Of a DNA stretch of 64,000 bases, positions 24,294 to 35,042 are shown piece by piece (within the stretch, counting starts at the first letter, position 1; each line of letters begins with the position of its first letter). Source of the DNA: Riptortus pedestris (taxonomy: Eukaryota > Arthropoda > Insecta > Hemiptera > Alydidae); NCBI GenBank assembly GCA_019009955.1, contig CM032228.1:224214001-224278000 (forward strand), read 5' to 3'. The notes below the pieces were generated by a model. That model was not told the origin of the DNA. It searched no databases and was given only the letters and a program-made list of their open reading frames with translations. Made by a program: the position numbers and the translations under genes.

Positions 24294-25068
24294 GGTTTGT
24301 ATATTGTAGAATCCATCGAGGGACGTCGCTTAATTTAATAACTACACTTATATTAAACTTATTTACTTTATTAAATAAATGGCACAAAGAAGGTATTAGT
24401 GAAATGGCCTCTAGAGAGAGAGGGAGGGAGAGAGAGAGCTGTTTGTGTAATTAGTGAGATGTATCGGAGGGTCAGCTAGAGATGAAAGGAACATGGGGCT
24501 TATTAACCCTCTCGCTCCCTTTCATTTACTTACTCATACATCAATCTGCCTGAGCGTTTTCATCACCTAAAATTATCAGCTTATCTTGAGTGATTTTTAA
24601 TTATTGAATGAAATTAATTCAGAGTAAAATGAACCAATTAGTACAATGATAAAGGGCATTGTGTTATTTATCTATGTAATGCTCTTTCTTTTTACATTAA
24701 AACATCAGAATAATATAATTTTGTTATATAATTATATTTCACTGGCTGCACGCTATGATTGTAGATAAAGTGTATTATCAATAAATAAATACCAGAAGTT
24801 TGCACAATATGACTTTCTCGTACTCTTATTGAAAGAAATAAACGAACTGTTTGGCTGCTCGAAATTTCAAAATAATAAACGATATTTTTTTTCGAATGCA
24901 TCGAATCGAAAAATGGCATAGAACATAATTTATCCCTTAATTGACCAGAAACTCGAAAAATGACTTGAAATGAAAAAGTTTCTTAAAAACTCATTTTTTG
25001 CGTTCCTAATAAATAGAATATATATATAAGGTTTTACTTAATTTTTTTTTCTGAACAAAAATATTACA
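24294..25068. other. AT-rich stretch with a short GA-rich tract
   Basis: GA-rich 24413-24440. Otherwise nothing recognised. Confidence 0.4.
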
Positions 25069-26325
25069 TGGTGTCTTTAAGTACACTTTGGCCAGTTACC
25101 CTAAAACCTTACTGGTGTCTTTAAGTACACTCTGGCCAATCACCGTAAATCAATGGGGTGTCTATAAGTTATGTTAATAAACTGACATAGTTTCTAAAAG
25201 TGTAATTAAATAATTTATTAGATACTAAAAGAAAAGTGTTGTAAATAAAAAATAAGTACATTGTAAACAAAATATAAATCCGTCAAAAATATCATTAAAC
25301 CTTATTCAAGAAAACAGGGCCTTTTACGGGTGTTACAAAGTCTCACATAACATTTTCGGCATGAAACAACCCTTTGATTTTGGTGTCACAGTGTACACTT
25401 TCCTTATGTAGTGAATACTTGCCAATGGTGCATCCCATCAAGTCTTGCTGCATCGGCTATGAGAGCTGCAGCAGTTCTTGGCTGCAATTGATGGTGTCTA
25501 GCCCTTTTAGCTCGCCGGTCCAGCAGAATATCCTCTGCAATGTGTATTCGAAATTGTTTTAAAGTTTTTAGGGTGTTCCTTTTGTACAATAGCGTTATTA
25601 ACCACTAAATCCAATTATTAGCTGAAAATGTTCATGTAATATTTGTGGGAGTGGTAACCTGTTCTATAAAGTGCAAAGAACATGTCACTAAGGTCAGCAC
25701 TTTGTTGTCATTTAACCAAGCTGATACACTTTTTGTTCTCAACGTATTCTTCATAACATCCTCTTCCTCCTTCATTGTTGCTTTCTTCTTCGTCAGAAGT
25801 GATACTAAATTTTGGTAACAAAGAGAAAAATCTTTTCACCTCGACTTTTATACGTATCTGTTAATTAAAATGGTAAAAGTAAGAAATAATATAAAATCAT
25901 GCCCCTTGGGCAAATTTGTTGGTATTTGGCCAGGGTGAACTTAAGTACACCATCCTTAAAATCCATGCTAAAACTCTATTTCTCTCCAGAATGGAAAATG
26001 AAACGCATAAGAACTTAAATACACTCCTTTACAACTAATTCACCCATTTTGGTTCATATTTAAATCGAATAGCGTATATTTTAATGAATTAGAAACTTCG
26101 CTGGCAACTAGTGTGAAGTAGGGTGACTAGTGTGAAGTAGGGTCTTCAGTATATTGTGAGTAGTTAGCTCCAATAACAATAAATGGACTTGTGTCGCATA
26201 TGTCCATGCTTGGGAGGTTACAGGGGTGTGGACTGTGGCCCAAAAGAGGTAAGTATAGAAGCAGTTGCTCTCTGGGAGAGTTAAATGTGAACGGTGTCTC
26301 TAAAGACACCTTAGCCAATTAAGGG
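25069..26325 (-). mobile_element. piggyBac-like transposon remnant
   Basis: Between 25069 and 25175 the motif GGTGTCTTTAAGTACACT followed by YTGGCCA occurs twice plus a shortened third time. An inverted version (TGGCCAGGGTGAACTTAAGT, then ACACC) lies at 25930-25955, and a further related block containing the perfect palindrome GGTGTCTCTAAAGACACC is at 26293-26310, followed by TTAGCCAATTAAGGGTTA. Such repeated and inverted blocks around a decayed piggyBac-like transposase suggest subterminal transposase-binding sites. Exact ends and a TTAA duplication could not be fixed. Confidence 0.5.
25302..25800 (-). pseudogene. piggyBac-like transposase, C-terminal half, decayed
   Basis: Minus-strand frames show, in order: an acidic stretch (ITSDEEESNNEGG, about 25760-25800); SVSAWLNDNKVLTLVTC (about 25690-25740), resembling the conserved 'WlDNKpV.llST' block; LLYKRNTLKTLKQFRIHIAE (25530-25590), the last helix before the tail; and then KCTL-stop-HQNQRVVSCRKC and YVRLCNTRKRPCF ending at a TAA (25302). 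The spaced cysteines form the C-terminal cross-brace zinc finger typical of piggyBac transposases. Two in-frame stops (before GKC and inside CTL-HQ) plus frame changes and a missing segment (the 'YN..MGGVD' region was not found) show it is dead. Confidence 0.7.
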
Positions 26326-26424
26326 TTATAGGTCGTTATGAACAAAAATGGTCCTTTAGAAAGTTAGGGTAGCTCTAACACGAACGAAGAAACTTGAAAT
26401 TTCTTATTTTCCACTCTTAAACCA

Positions 26425-27043
26425 CCTCTCTTCCTTCTTAGTTCGAAACATTGCATAGAACAAATCTTGTTGATACTTAAATGTACTATAAATATCGTTA
26501 TATACATTTATTCTCTATCTTGAATATTAACGAGTTATTTGCATTTGCAAACCCCCACTTCTACTCCTGTTACATAAACAACACTCTGTTACGTACAACC
26601 GCCACATTACAACAAAAACATTATTCAAAACTTGAATACCATATATTGTTTTCAAGAGACCTTTATTATACGAGACAAATGCAAATATGTTCTGATGACC
26701 CCCCCCCCCTTTTTAAAGTTCTTGGACTACTAAAATTTGATTGATTGAGATAAAAATTATTCTGATCCATTATAAATTATAGTTCTAGATATAGTAAATA
26801 GTTTTCAATAAAATTAATTATTAGTTATATTCTGATATATTTTAGTAATTGTTTTTCTTTCCGGTGACAAGTTTGCACAGCTGTTTGTTTATGTTTCAGG
26901 CGCTTCCCTTCGGGAGGTTTCATATTATTGTCTGTATTTATTCACTTGATATTGATTGGTGCTATTGTGTTACCAGTGTGTAGATTTATCTATTTTTAAA
27001 CCTCACGAGGGAAATCTGTTTAGTTTACGCAGCCCCTGGCTAG
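26425..27043 (-). mobile_element. HINE-like copy, long left module
   Basis: Runs from the middle (ATTGCATAGAACAAATCTTG, TTCTCTATCTTGAATATTAA, ACCCCCACTTCTACTCC) through the long left module (C10 run at 26699-26708, CTTGGACTACTAAAATTTGA, TTTTCTTTCCGGTG) to the reversed left terminus (GAGGGAAATCTGTTTAGTTT, ACGCAGCCCCTGG). The right end is absent. Confidence 0.75.
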
Positions 27044-27296
27044 CCTTGGTGGTAACTTCCTTGAGACGGAACTCCTGATTTGCGTGGATACAAACAACCT
27101 ATAACCACCCCATAAGAGAAAGGAAGAGTGCAGGACATATGGAGTAGCAGTACTTTATCAATATCTTCTGAATGAGACTAACCAACAATGACCGCTGCAA
27201 GAAGTGTTGAGAGTTTTCCATTTGAGTCCAACATTTTTACAAGTCTGTACATTTATCATTAATATTTCTACAGTTTAGCCAACCTAAATAATTGTT

Positions 27297-27765
27297 GGTG
27301 AACTCATGAAGCGGTTTTGGAATAATTTCTTAAATGGTAATCGATCTTAACTAGAAGATAACAAACATTTGCTTAAATTATACATACATTTATCCGCTAC
27401 CAGTCTATCGGTCATATTTTTTGTTTAATAATTACCAAAGTCTTTTGACTTTGAAAGCGTTCGAAGTAAAAAAAACATCACGTTTGTAAGTAGTAAGTAA
27501 AATTGAACCTGAGGGAAGGAGTAAAGAGAGGGCGGGGGAAATTAAATTCGAAATATCACCGTAATTAAGAGCTAGACAATGTTTACATAAGTGTCTTGTA
27601 TAAAATTCAGAAATCAGCAATTGTTGTCCTATATGTTTTTTTTTAACACACAGTTTCTAGATTTTTAGTATTCACTCTTCTTTAACCCCCCAAATTCTAC
27701 TAATGTTACATTCACTTTTAGAATCTGTGCCACGGAATATCTTAAGTCCAGTTTGCAAAGATTTA
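27297..27765 (-). mobile_element. HINE-like copy, strongly decayed
   Basis: GTGAACTCATGAAGCGGTTT, then AATTTCTTAAATGGTAATCG follows the reversed right end. Later GGCGGGGGAAATTAAATTCG, AAATATCACCGTAATT and AACCCCCCAAATTCTACTAA follow the middle. It stops exactly where the plus-oriented copy begins at 27770. Confidence 0.5.
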
Positions 27766-27769
27766 CAAG

Positions 27770-28209
27770 AAAAGTACGTCACGCAGGGGCTGCGTAAACT
27801 AAGCAGGTTTCCCATGTGCAGTTTTACAATAGAGAAATTTCAAGAGAGCCGAAGAGTTAAGAAAACGGCCGACCTAGCTTTTGGCGGGAAACAGTCTCAT
27901 CCGTTAGCCGCCCCGATTTCATAAAATTGCCAATATCTCGGTTAATATGCAAGATAGAGAATAAATGTATATAACAATATTTATAAGATTGATTCTATAT
28001 AATTTTTCGATCCGACGTATATATTTCAACGTATATATAATGGAAATATTTCAAATTTTAGAAAATCCTTCCCTCTAAACCCCCCCCTCCCACTGGTTCG
28101 ATTTCAGCCGTTAACGAACTTGATCTTTCTTTTTACATAAAACGCGTATTTATCGAGTTTGGTGACGATCAAACAACAAAAGCGACCGCTAAAGCGATAA
28201 CAGACAAGT

Positions 28210-28267
<58 letters not shown>

Positions 28268-28365
28268 TTTTGAACGGACCTCATTTTCGTCATCTACTAG
28301 GGAGGATCGATGGACATTTGAAGAAAAATGTCGAAAATTCCGTCATGAGTACAACCTCAATAGCT
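27770..28365 (+). mobile_element. HINE-like copy, short left module, first of a tandem pair
   Basis: Left terminus AAAGTACGTCACGCAGGGGC, short left module (GAGAGCCGAAGAG), shared middle with a C-tract, (TA)n at 28214-28263, and the right end up to CAACCTCAATAGCT. There the terminal palindrome is missing and an A10 run leads straight into the next copy. Confidence 0.85.
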
Positions 28366-28963
28366 AAAAAAAAAAGTCCGTCACGCAGGAGCTGCGTAAA
28401 CTAAGCAGATTTCCCACGTGAAGTTATACAATAGAGAAATCTCCATAGGAGAGCCAAACGGTTACGGCAAAGGGCGGAACTAGCTTTTCGCGGGAAATTC
28501 AAAAATCCGTTATCGGCCCAAATTTCATAAAAATGCAAATATCTCGGTTAATATTCAAGATAGGGAATAAATGTATATAACAATATTTATAGTAAATGTA
28601 ATTTGCAATAAGATTGATTTTGTACAATTTTTCGATCTGACGTATAGTAACGGAGATATTTCGAATTTTCGAAAATCCTTCCCTCTAAACCCCCCCTCCC
28701 ACTGGTTCGATTTCAGCCGTTAACGAACTTGATCTTTCTTTTTACATAAAACGACTAAATATCGAGTTTGATAACGATCAAACAAAAATTGCGACCGCTA
28801 GAGCGGTAACAGACAAATATATATATATATATACAGTTTTGAACGGACCTCATTTTCGTCATCTCCTGGGTAGGATCGATGGACATTTGAAGAAAAATTT
28901 CGAAAATCGCATCATGAGTACAACCTCAATAGCTGATTTCCCTCAAGGGAAATCTGCTAAAAT
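28366..28963 (+). mobile_element. HINE-like copy, short left module, second of a tandem pair
   Basis: Complete ~600-bp copy. Left terminus AAAAGTCCGTCACGCAGGAG then CTGCGTAAACTAAGCAGATT; (TA)n at 28819-28833; right end with GCTGATTTCCCTCAAGGGAA then ATCTGCTAAAA. Same orientation and left-module type as the copy joined to its left. Confidence 0.9.
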
Positions 28964-29002
28964 GAACAATAGATGGTTGCAGATCAGTAGCTTGGCCAGG
29001 AC

Positions 29003-29050
29003 AAGGGGAAATCTGCTTAGTTTTCGCAGCCCCGAGGGGACAGACATTTG
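29003..29050 (-). mobile_element. HINE-like left terminus (minus), abutting the next copy
   Basis: AGGGGAAATCTGCTTAGTTT, then TCGCAGCCCCGAGGGGACAG. It is joined without spacer to the reversed right end of the following minus copy, another head-to-tail junction. Confidence 0.75.
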
Positions 29051-29204
29051 TTAGCAGATTTCCCTTAAGAGAAATCAGCTATTGAGGTCGTACTCATGAC
29101 ACAATTTTCGAAATTTTTCTTCAAATGTCCATCAATCCTACCTAGTAGATGACGAAAATGAAGTTCGTTCAAAATTGTATATATATATATATCATATATA
29201 AACT

Positions 29205-30147
29205 CCACCCCAACATACGCTACACTATGGAGACTGAAAACGAAGGAACACTGAACTTCCTTGATCTCACGATTACCAGGCAAACTGACAGATTGGAGTA
29301 CGGCGTATATAGAAAACCCACATCCACGGATACAACAATACACGCCACTTCAAATCATCCAACTCAACACAAACTAGCTGCATTTCGCCACATGCTAAAC
29401 AGACTGCATACCCTTCCGCTCTCAAGGGAAAACTACGACAAGAAGTTGAAGACAATACACGAAATAGCCTACAATAATGGCTTCAAACGACACACGATCG
29501 ACAAGTTACTCAAGAAACTAACCAGTAACGCCAAGCGAGACGCGAACAATTCAGCTGAACCAATCACCAAACGCCACGCTATCACATACACGGGTCCTGA
29601 CACATATAAAATCACAAACGCACTTCGAAAAGAAGGACTTCACACTACGGTCAGAACCAACAACACCCTATGACAAAAGCTCACAAATGACATCTACAAG
29701 ATGAACGGAGTATATAAAGTTACGTGCAGCTGTAACAACGTATACATTGGACAAACTGGAAGGAGACTGAAAACTCGATACACCGAACATATCCGCTCAT
29801 TCAGACTTAACAAACGAGACTCTAATTTCGCCAACCACCTGAACGACCACTGCCACGACCCGACGAGTATAGCCGACAGCATGAAACTTCTACACCGACA
29901 AACGAAAGGCCGACGATTGGACATACTAGAGAATATGGAGATATACAAACAACGGACATTCAACGGAGACATCATCAACGAACAGCTCAACACTAGCTCG
30001 GACACGATCTTCAGACCACTACAACTATTTAAAAGGAATAATAAACGGAAGACGCCAACGGACGGACTCACGCAGGATTACCAACAGACAAAGCGACAAC
30101 GCAGGTATGTAATGTATGTATTTAATCATTTATTTATTTATCTATGA
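29205..30147 (+). pseudogene. PLE reverse transcriptase C-terminus + GIY-YIG endonuclease, one in-frame stop
   Basis: Penelope-like protein that would copy its RNA into DNA and nick the target. The frame enters in the RT thumb region: HPNIRYTMETENEGTLNFLD, LTITRQTDRL, VYRKPTSTDTTIHATSNHP, then a helical linker (NNGFKRHTIDKLLKKL). A TGA at 29671-29673 interrupts it; the same frame continues at once and reaches NGVYKVTCSCNNVYIGQTGR and RLKTRYTEHIRSF, a GIY-YIG nuclease with GVY, YIG, the catalytic Arg and the EH pair visible, preceded by the CxC pair common in animal PLEs. The stop could be a CGA-to-TGA change at a CpG. The RT palm with the catalytic aspartates is missing because of 5' truncation, so the copy is inactive. 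It ends at a stop at 30145-30147, after a KRQRR basic patch. Confidence 0.85.
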
Positions 30148-30296
30148 TACATCATTTTTAATGTATAATAACAATGTTACAAATATCACATTATACCCGT
30201 ATCTACATATCAAATTACGTACACCAGACCACCACACAACAATAACACTAGAAATGTAAACACCCATACGGATGAGGACAATGACCCACTACACGA

Positions 30297-30570
30297 TAAC
30301 AATTTACCTGAACACTAGTTAAAACGCACCTCGTTTGACAGATCTGAATGGTAAGTAAACAGATCTAATAAAACGTAAACAACTCACCACACAACAATTT
30401 ACCTGAACACCAACACAACCCGTTGACAGATCTGAGTGGTAAGTAAACAGATCTCGATTTAAAACGTAAACAATCCACCACACGTAAACAACTTACCTGA
30501 ACATCAACATCCCTCGTTTGACAGATCTTAGTGGTAAGTAAACAGATCTGGACTAAACGTAAACAACTAA
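30297..30570 (+). repeat. Three tandem ~90-bp units in the PLE 3' region
   Basis: Each unit contains TTTACCTGAACA or CTTACCTGAACA, a CGTTTGACAG-type block and the module AGATCT-(15 bp with GGTAAGTAAAC)-AGATCT. The AGATCT pairs lie at 30340/30361, 30428/30449 and 30523/30544, always 21 bp apart, although the unit spacing varies (88 and 95 bp). Confidence 0.85.
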
Positions 30571-30727
30571 TACGGTGAACAGAGCATAAAACCCACTGAC
30601 TGACGGACAACCAACTCAGTACAACTATTGACAGGCTTGAAGATGATGCCATCACATCGAAAGCGCTTGCCAGCGGTACTCAACCATCAGCCAGTGACGA
30701 CGGTCTCCACCGAGAGGTATGACAATA
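30571..30727 (+). other. PLE 3' terminal segment
   Basis: Conserved end of the element (CAACTCAGTACAACTATTGA, GAAAGCGCTTGCCAGCGG, CAGCCAGTGACGACGGTCTC), shared with both partial copies around 39.5-40.2 kb. Confidence 0.75.
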
Positions 30728-31429
30728 ATATATATATATATATATTTGTCTGTTACCGCTCTAGCGGTCGCAATTTTTGTATGATTGTTAGCAAACTCAA
30801 TATTTAATCGTTTTATGTAAATAGAAGGATGAAGTTCGTTAATGGCTGAAATCGGACAAGTGGGAGGGGCGGGGGTTTAAAGGGGATTTTCGAAAATTCG
30901 AAATATCTCCGTTATTCTAGGTGGGATCGAAAATATGAATAGAACCAATCTTATTGCAAATAAAATGTACTATAAATATTGTTGTATGCATTTATTCTCT
31001 ACCTTGAATATTAACCAATTTACATTTTTCAGTTTTCAGCCTTCATCAAACCTCCTTTTCTACTCATGTTACATATACAATACTCTGTTACATAATAAAC
31101 AACAAGCTTAAAAGTCAAATATTGTTTTCAGGAGACCTTTATTATACGAGATACATGCAAATATATTCTTGTGCCACCCCCGGTCTTAAGTTCTTGGATT
31201 AAAATTTGATTGATTGAGATAAAAATTATCCTGATTCATTATAAATTAAATTACTAGATGTAGTCAATAATTTTTAATAGGCAGAGGAAAGATTTCTTAT
31301 TACTGTTTGTATTTATTCATTTAATATTCACGGTGGTGTTGTGATAACAGTTTGTAGGTTTATGTATTATTAAACTTCACGAGGGAAATCTGCTTAGTTT
31401 ACGCTGTCCCTGCGTGACGGACTTTTTTT

Positions 31430-34400
31430 GATATTGTCAGAAGAATATATTAGAAGCGCTACCCTTTACATACAAATGCAAGAGAAGAACTGGTCATCTG
31501 AATAACTGTGCTAAATGAAAATTAATTAATAAAGGTATATTTGCATTCTAATATTTTTATTTATCTTTTAACCACCTTTAATAATTTCCTTTAAAATAGA
31601 TTGTTAATTCCCTTATTTATAAGTGCCTGAGTCTAGCTTTCATGTTTTGGAATACTTCTGGTACATAAACGGTGACAATATTGATGTAAAAAGTATTTAC
31701 AATATTTTTCGTTCAATAATTTCATTGGTCAGATTTTCATATTGTATGACCTAGGTATAGTGCAGTATATACTTTGCCTATATTATTCGCTTTAATGCAT
31801 ATAGTATGAAATTATTGCTTGTACGCGTTTGTATTAATTTTTTATAATTGAGATGTAGAAATAATTCTAAAGTAATATCGGTAACTGATGTTGGTACTTT
31901 AAATTGTTGAATTACTAACGTATTTCTAATATCATGTTTCATTGGTTAAAAAAAAAAACAATTATTTTTTTTTTATTTATTTACATAATTATGCTATACA
32001 AGCAACATAATTCACTTGTACACAATGACTATGTCTCATAAATTTTCATACAAGCACATTCGCTACTTCAATATAAACTATTTGCTTCAATAAAGATAGG
32101 AAGTCATTTGCAAGTTCAATATTTAACAATTGATTTCATTATTATTTAATTACATTCTATAAAGGAATATTAAAGGCATATTAAATGGATTCTTCACAAA
32201 AATAAAGAAAAAAAAAACAACTTGTACGTTTATTACGCTATAGATATAGTTTATTAATTGTATTAATAATAATTTCGAAACAATTACGACGACTAAATAT
32301 AAATAAACAAATAAAAACAAACATACGATAACATTCTTCCACACAGATGAAAGTCTTTTTATTAAATAATTTGTTTTGCATATACATAGAATAAATATGC
32401 TCCATTCTTATAGGTTTATGACTAACTACTCAACTCTAAACTTTCCTTAATTTATATACACAATATAAACTTTAACAAGAGTGGACTAAGATACATAAAC
32501 ATAGCTACTTCTAAAGGTACACTACTCAATATGTGCAATAAAAGAACTATCACAGATATAACTTTCGAATACACAAAGACAAGAGCAAAGCACTTTTAAT
32601 AGAGGTACATTATGATATGACACTTTGAATTCCGGATTTTTTTTAAAATATGCATATAACCTAAGAATGTACACACTAAAACACATATATACAAATGTAT
32701 TATACATAAATTGTAACCTGTAGTGCTTTGCCAAAGGAATTCTTGTATATAAACACTAGACTAATATACTTTGTTTGTATTTTGACAGGTATTTGAAATA
32801 ATTCATTTATTTATTTCTAAAATAATTTTCATGCTCGTGGAGGCACATAAATATGTGATTTCAGTCAATTAATTACTGTAGTGCACTTTTATATAACTGA
32901 TTTTTTATGTGGTTCTAGGTCCAGTGAAGCCTTGGTTGAAACTTAGCCTAATTTATTGCTATCTTATGTGTTGTCAAACTTGTACAATTCTTTTATTATT
33001 TATAGCACGAATTATCGAGTTAATTACACTTAATTATGAATGCGTTACTTATTGGATTTATGAAATACTTTATTTGCATTAAAATGTGCATTAAGTTTTT
33101 TTTTTTTTTTTTAAGTTTATACATAGAGAGAATTATGTTTAACTTTATAAGTGTTTAATTATTATTATATGTGAAAATAACGACTTAAAAGATAAACACG
33201 TGTTTTATAATGGACACAGATGTGTATATATTGTGTATACATATGAAAATACATTTAATAGATTTTGAAACAGACATTTATATTTCAAGAATTATTTATA
33301 CAAGAATTCTGAATAACACTAAAAAAATAGTTCTGGAATTAGTCATTAAAAATGAAATAACTCTTCAAGAATCCCATAAATGCCCTATAAATCTTATATG
33401 AAAGAACTTAACGTTAATCTTGAAGACTTTGAGATTCATTATTCGAAATGTTAAACTATGAGACAAATATATTTATTGGAGTAGTGGTGATTCATCGATT
33501 AGAATGTACTGTTTGTAAACTGCTACAGAGAATTGATATAAAAATGTACATCTGGCTATTTCATATTCAGTGTATCTTCAAACAGTAATAACTATTACTT
33601 ATTACAGTTGGGAGATAATAGATTATAACCAATATATTGACACCATGTTGAAATACTACAAACATTTCTGAACTCAACTGTTCATTTCCTTTATTTTATT
33701 TATATTTTTGCTTACACATTTCTTCTAAGTTATGAAATCAATTAAGTCTCACTCTCCCATCTAATTTTTTAATTTAGTTAGCTTCAGCTTGATTTTTCAT
33801 ATTACAAAGGCAAATCCAGTTTATAAATGTATTTCAGTTTTCAGTAGGAACTTCAATCTCAAAGACTAATGGGTGAATTGATATTGTGTTTATCTTATTT
33901 TTTAGAAATATTTTAACTTTTTATTTATTGGGAAGAATTGTTGTTAATATTTTTCTTTAGTTGACACAAATAAACCTTCATGCTTTTAGGCTTTCTATTT
34001 ACACTAGTGTTACTTCAACATTGAATGTTAACAATTTTGGTATTTATATAATATATTGGATCCAACGGATACAAGTAAAGAATTTCTGAGCAATTTTCTT
34101 AATTAAGACATTCTGAGGCTTTTTTTGATATGTATAGTTTTTCATGGAACCTTATCACTAGTGTTTAGATTCTTTATAATTTCGAAACTATCATAAACAA
34201 TAATTGATGTAGAGTTTATGGAATAAAAAATAGAATTCCTTGTGCTAATTTGCAGGACAGAATAAGACGTGCACATTTGTGATATGTGAAGTTACGGATA
34301 GGCCTATAGTAATCACAATAACTTAATTCAATATACAATAGAAAATACACAATTTTCTTACTACCTAAAAATAGTGTTTTATAATACACTATCCTATATT

Positions 34401-35042
34401 TATACCACGGAATGATATGTATTTGTTCGTCCTTGGTTGAACACCTTACAGCTAATCCTAAATGCAAACTCCTAGACCACTATAGTACTGATATAAAAAT
34501 ATGTGATGATAATATCTGCACTATAATGTCTAGGTCTAAATTTTCTTTCAACAATAAAATTATTCAATATTTATGCATAACTATAAAATTATTTACGAAA
34601 ATATATACAACTATAAGAAAAGTAGAACATATATATTGCACTCATCAAATATACAATAAAATTGAATTATTACAAACATTAACAATCAGTTAACAAAATA
34701 TTTTGGTAGAAAAGAAAAGAAAAAATCACTCTGGTAACATATAAATGTAGTACATCACAGAAATATAACAAGCTAAAGTACAATGCATGTATTCACTTCA
34801 ATAACTTCTGAAACAAAATTATTTCCGTATAAAGACATAAATATACATTAATTTTCGAATTCTTGTCGATCAAGAATAATAAAACAAACAGGTATAAACC
34901 CAAATAGACTACATACTACTTTTTCTGAACGTGAACCACCCTTTCGTTGCGTTACGTAACTAAATGTTACAGAATTTAATCTAAATTTACACTATTTTTG
35001 AATACAAATGGTCGGAAGTAAGAGTAATAACTGGAGCGATAT
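31430..35042. other. AT-rich sequence downstream of VAChT
   Basis: No transposon family or gene recognised. The part next to the VAChT stop must include its 3' UTR. An ATTAAA on the minus strand lies near 34975-34980, about 65 bp past the stop, and minus-strand AATAAA-type signals lie farther off near 33690 and 32805. I cannot choose between them. If the locus is organised as in other insects, this is also ChAT intron. Confidence 0.4.

Larger units (their letters stand above)
29193..30727 (+). mobile_element. Penelope-like element (PLE), 5'-truncated
   Basis: Contains the end of a Penelope-type reverse transcriptase, a GIY-YIG endonuclease, and a 3' region with three tandem units. It is inserted in the TA tract of a minus HINE-like copy. 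The 3' boundary (GTCTCCACCGAGAGGTATGA, near 30700-30722) recurs as partial copies near 39540-39618 and 39975-40173. Confidence 0.85.
29051..31429 (-). mobile_element. HINE-like full-length copy split by a Penelope-like element
   Basis: Reversed right end at 29051-29192 (TTAGCAGATTTCCCTTAAGA, ATGACACAATTTTCG, TATATATATA) and the rest at 30728-31429 (TATATTTGTCTGTTACCGCT, CTAGCGGTCGCAATTTTTG, long left module, reversed left terminus at 31378-31429). Removing 29193-30727 restores a continuous element of roughly 840 bp broken only within its TA microsatellite. Confidence 0.85.

Noticed and set aside
29001..31429. CRISPR-like repeat pattern from the recurring GGGAAATCTGC boxes
   Set aside because: Eukaryotic transposon termini at irregular spacing, not regularly spaced direct repeats.
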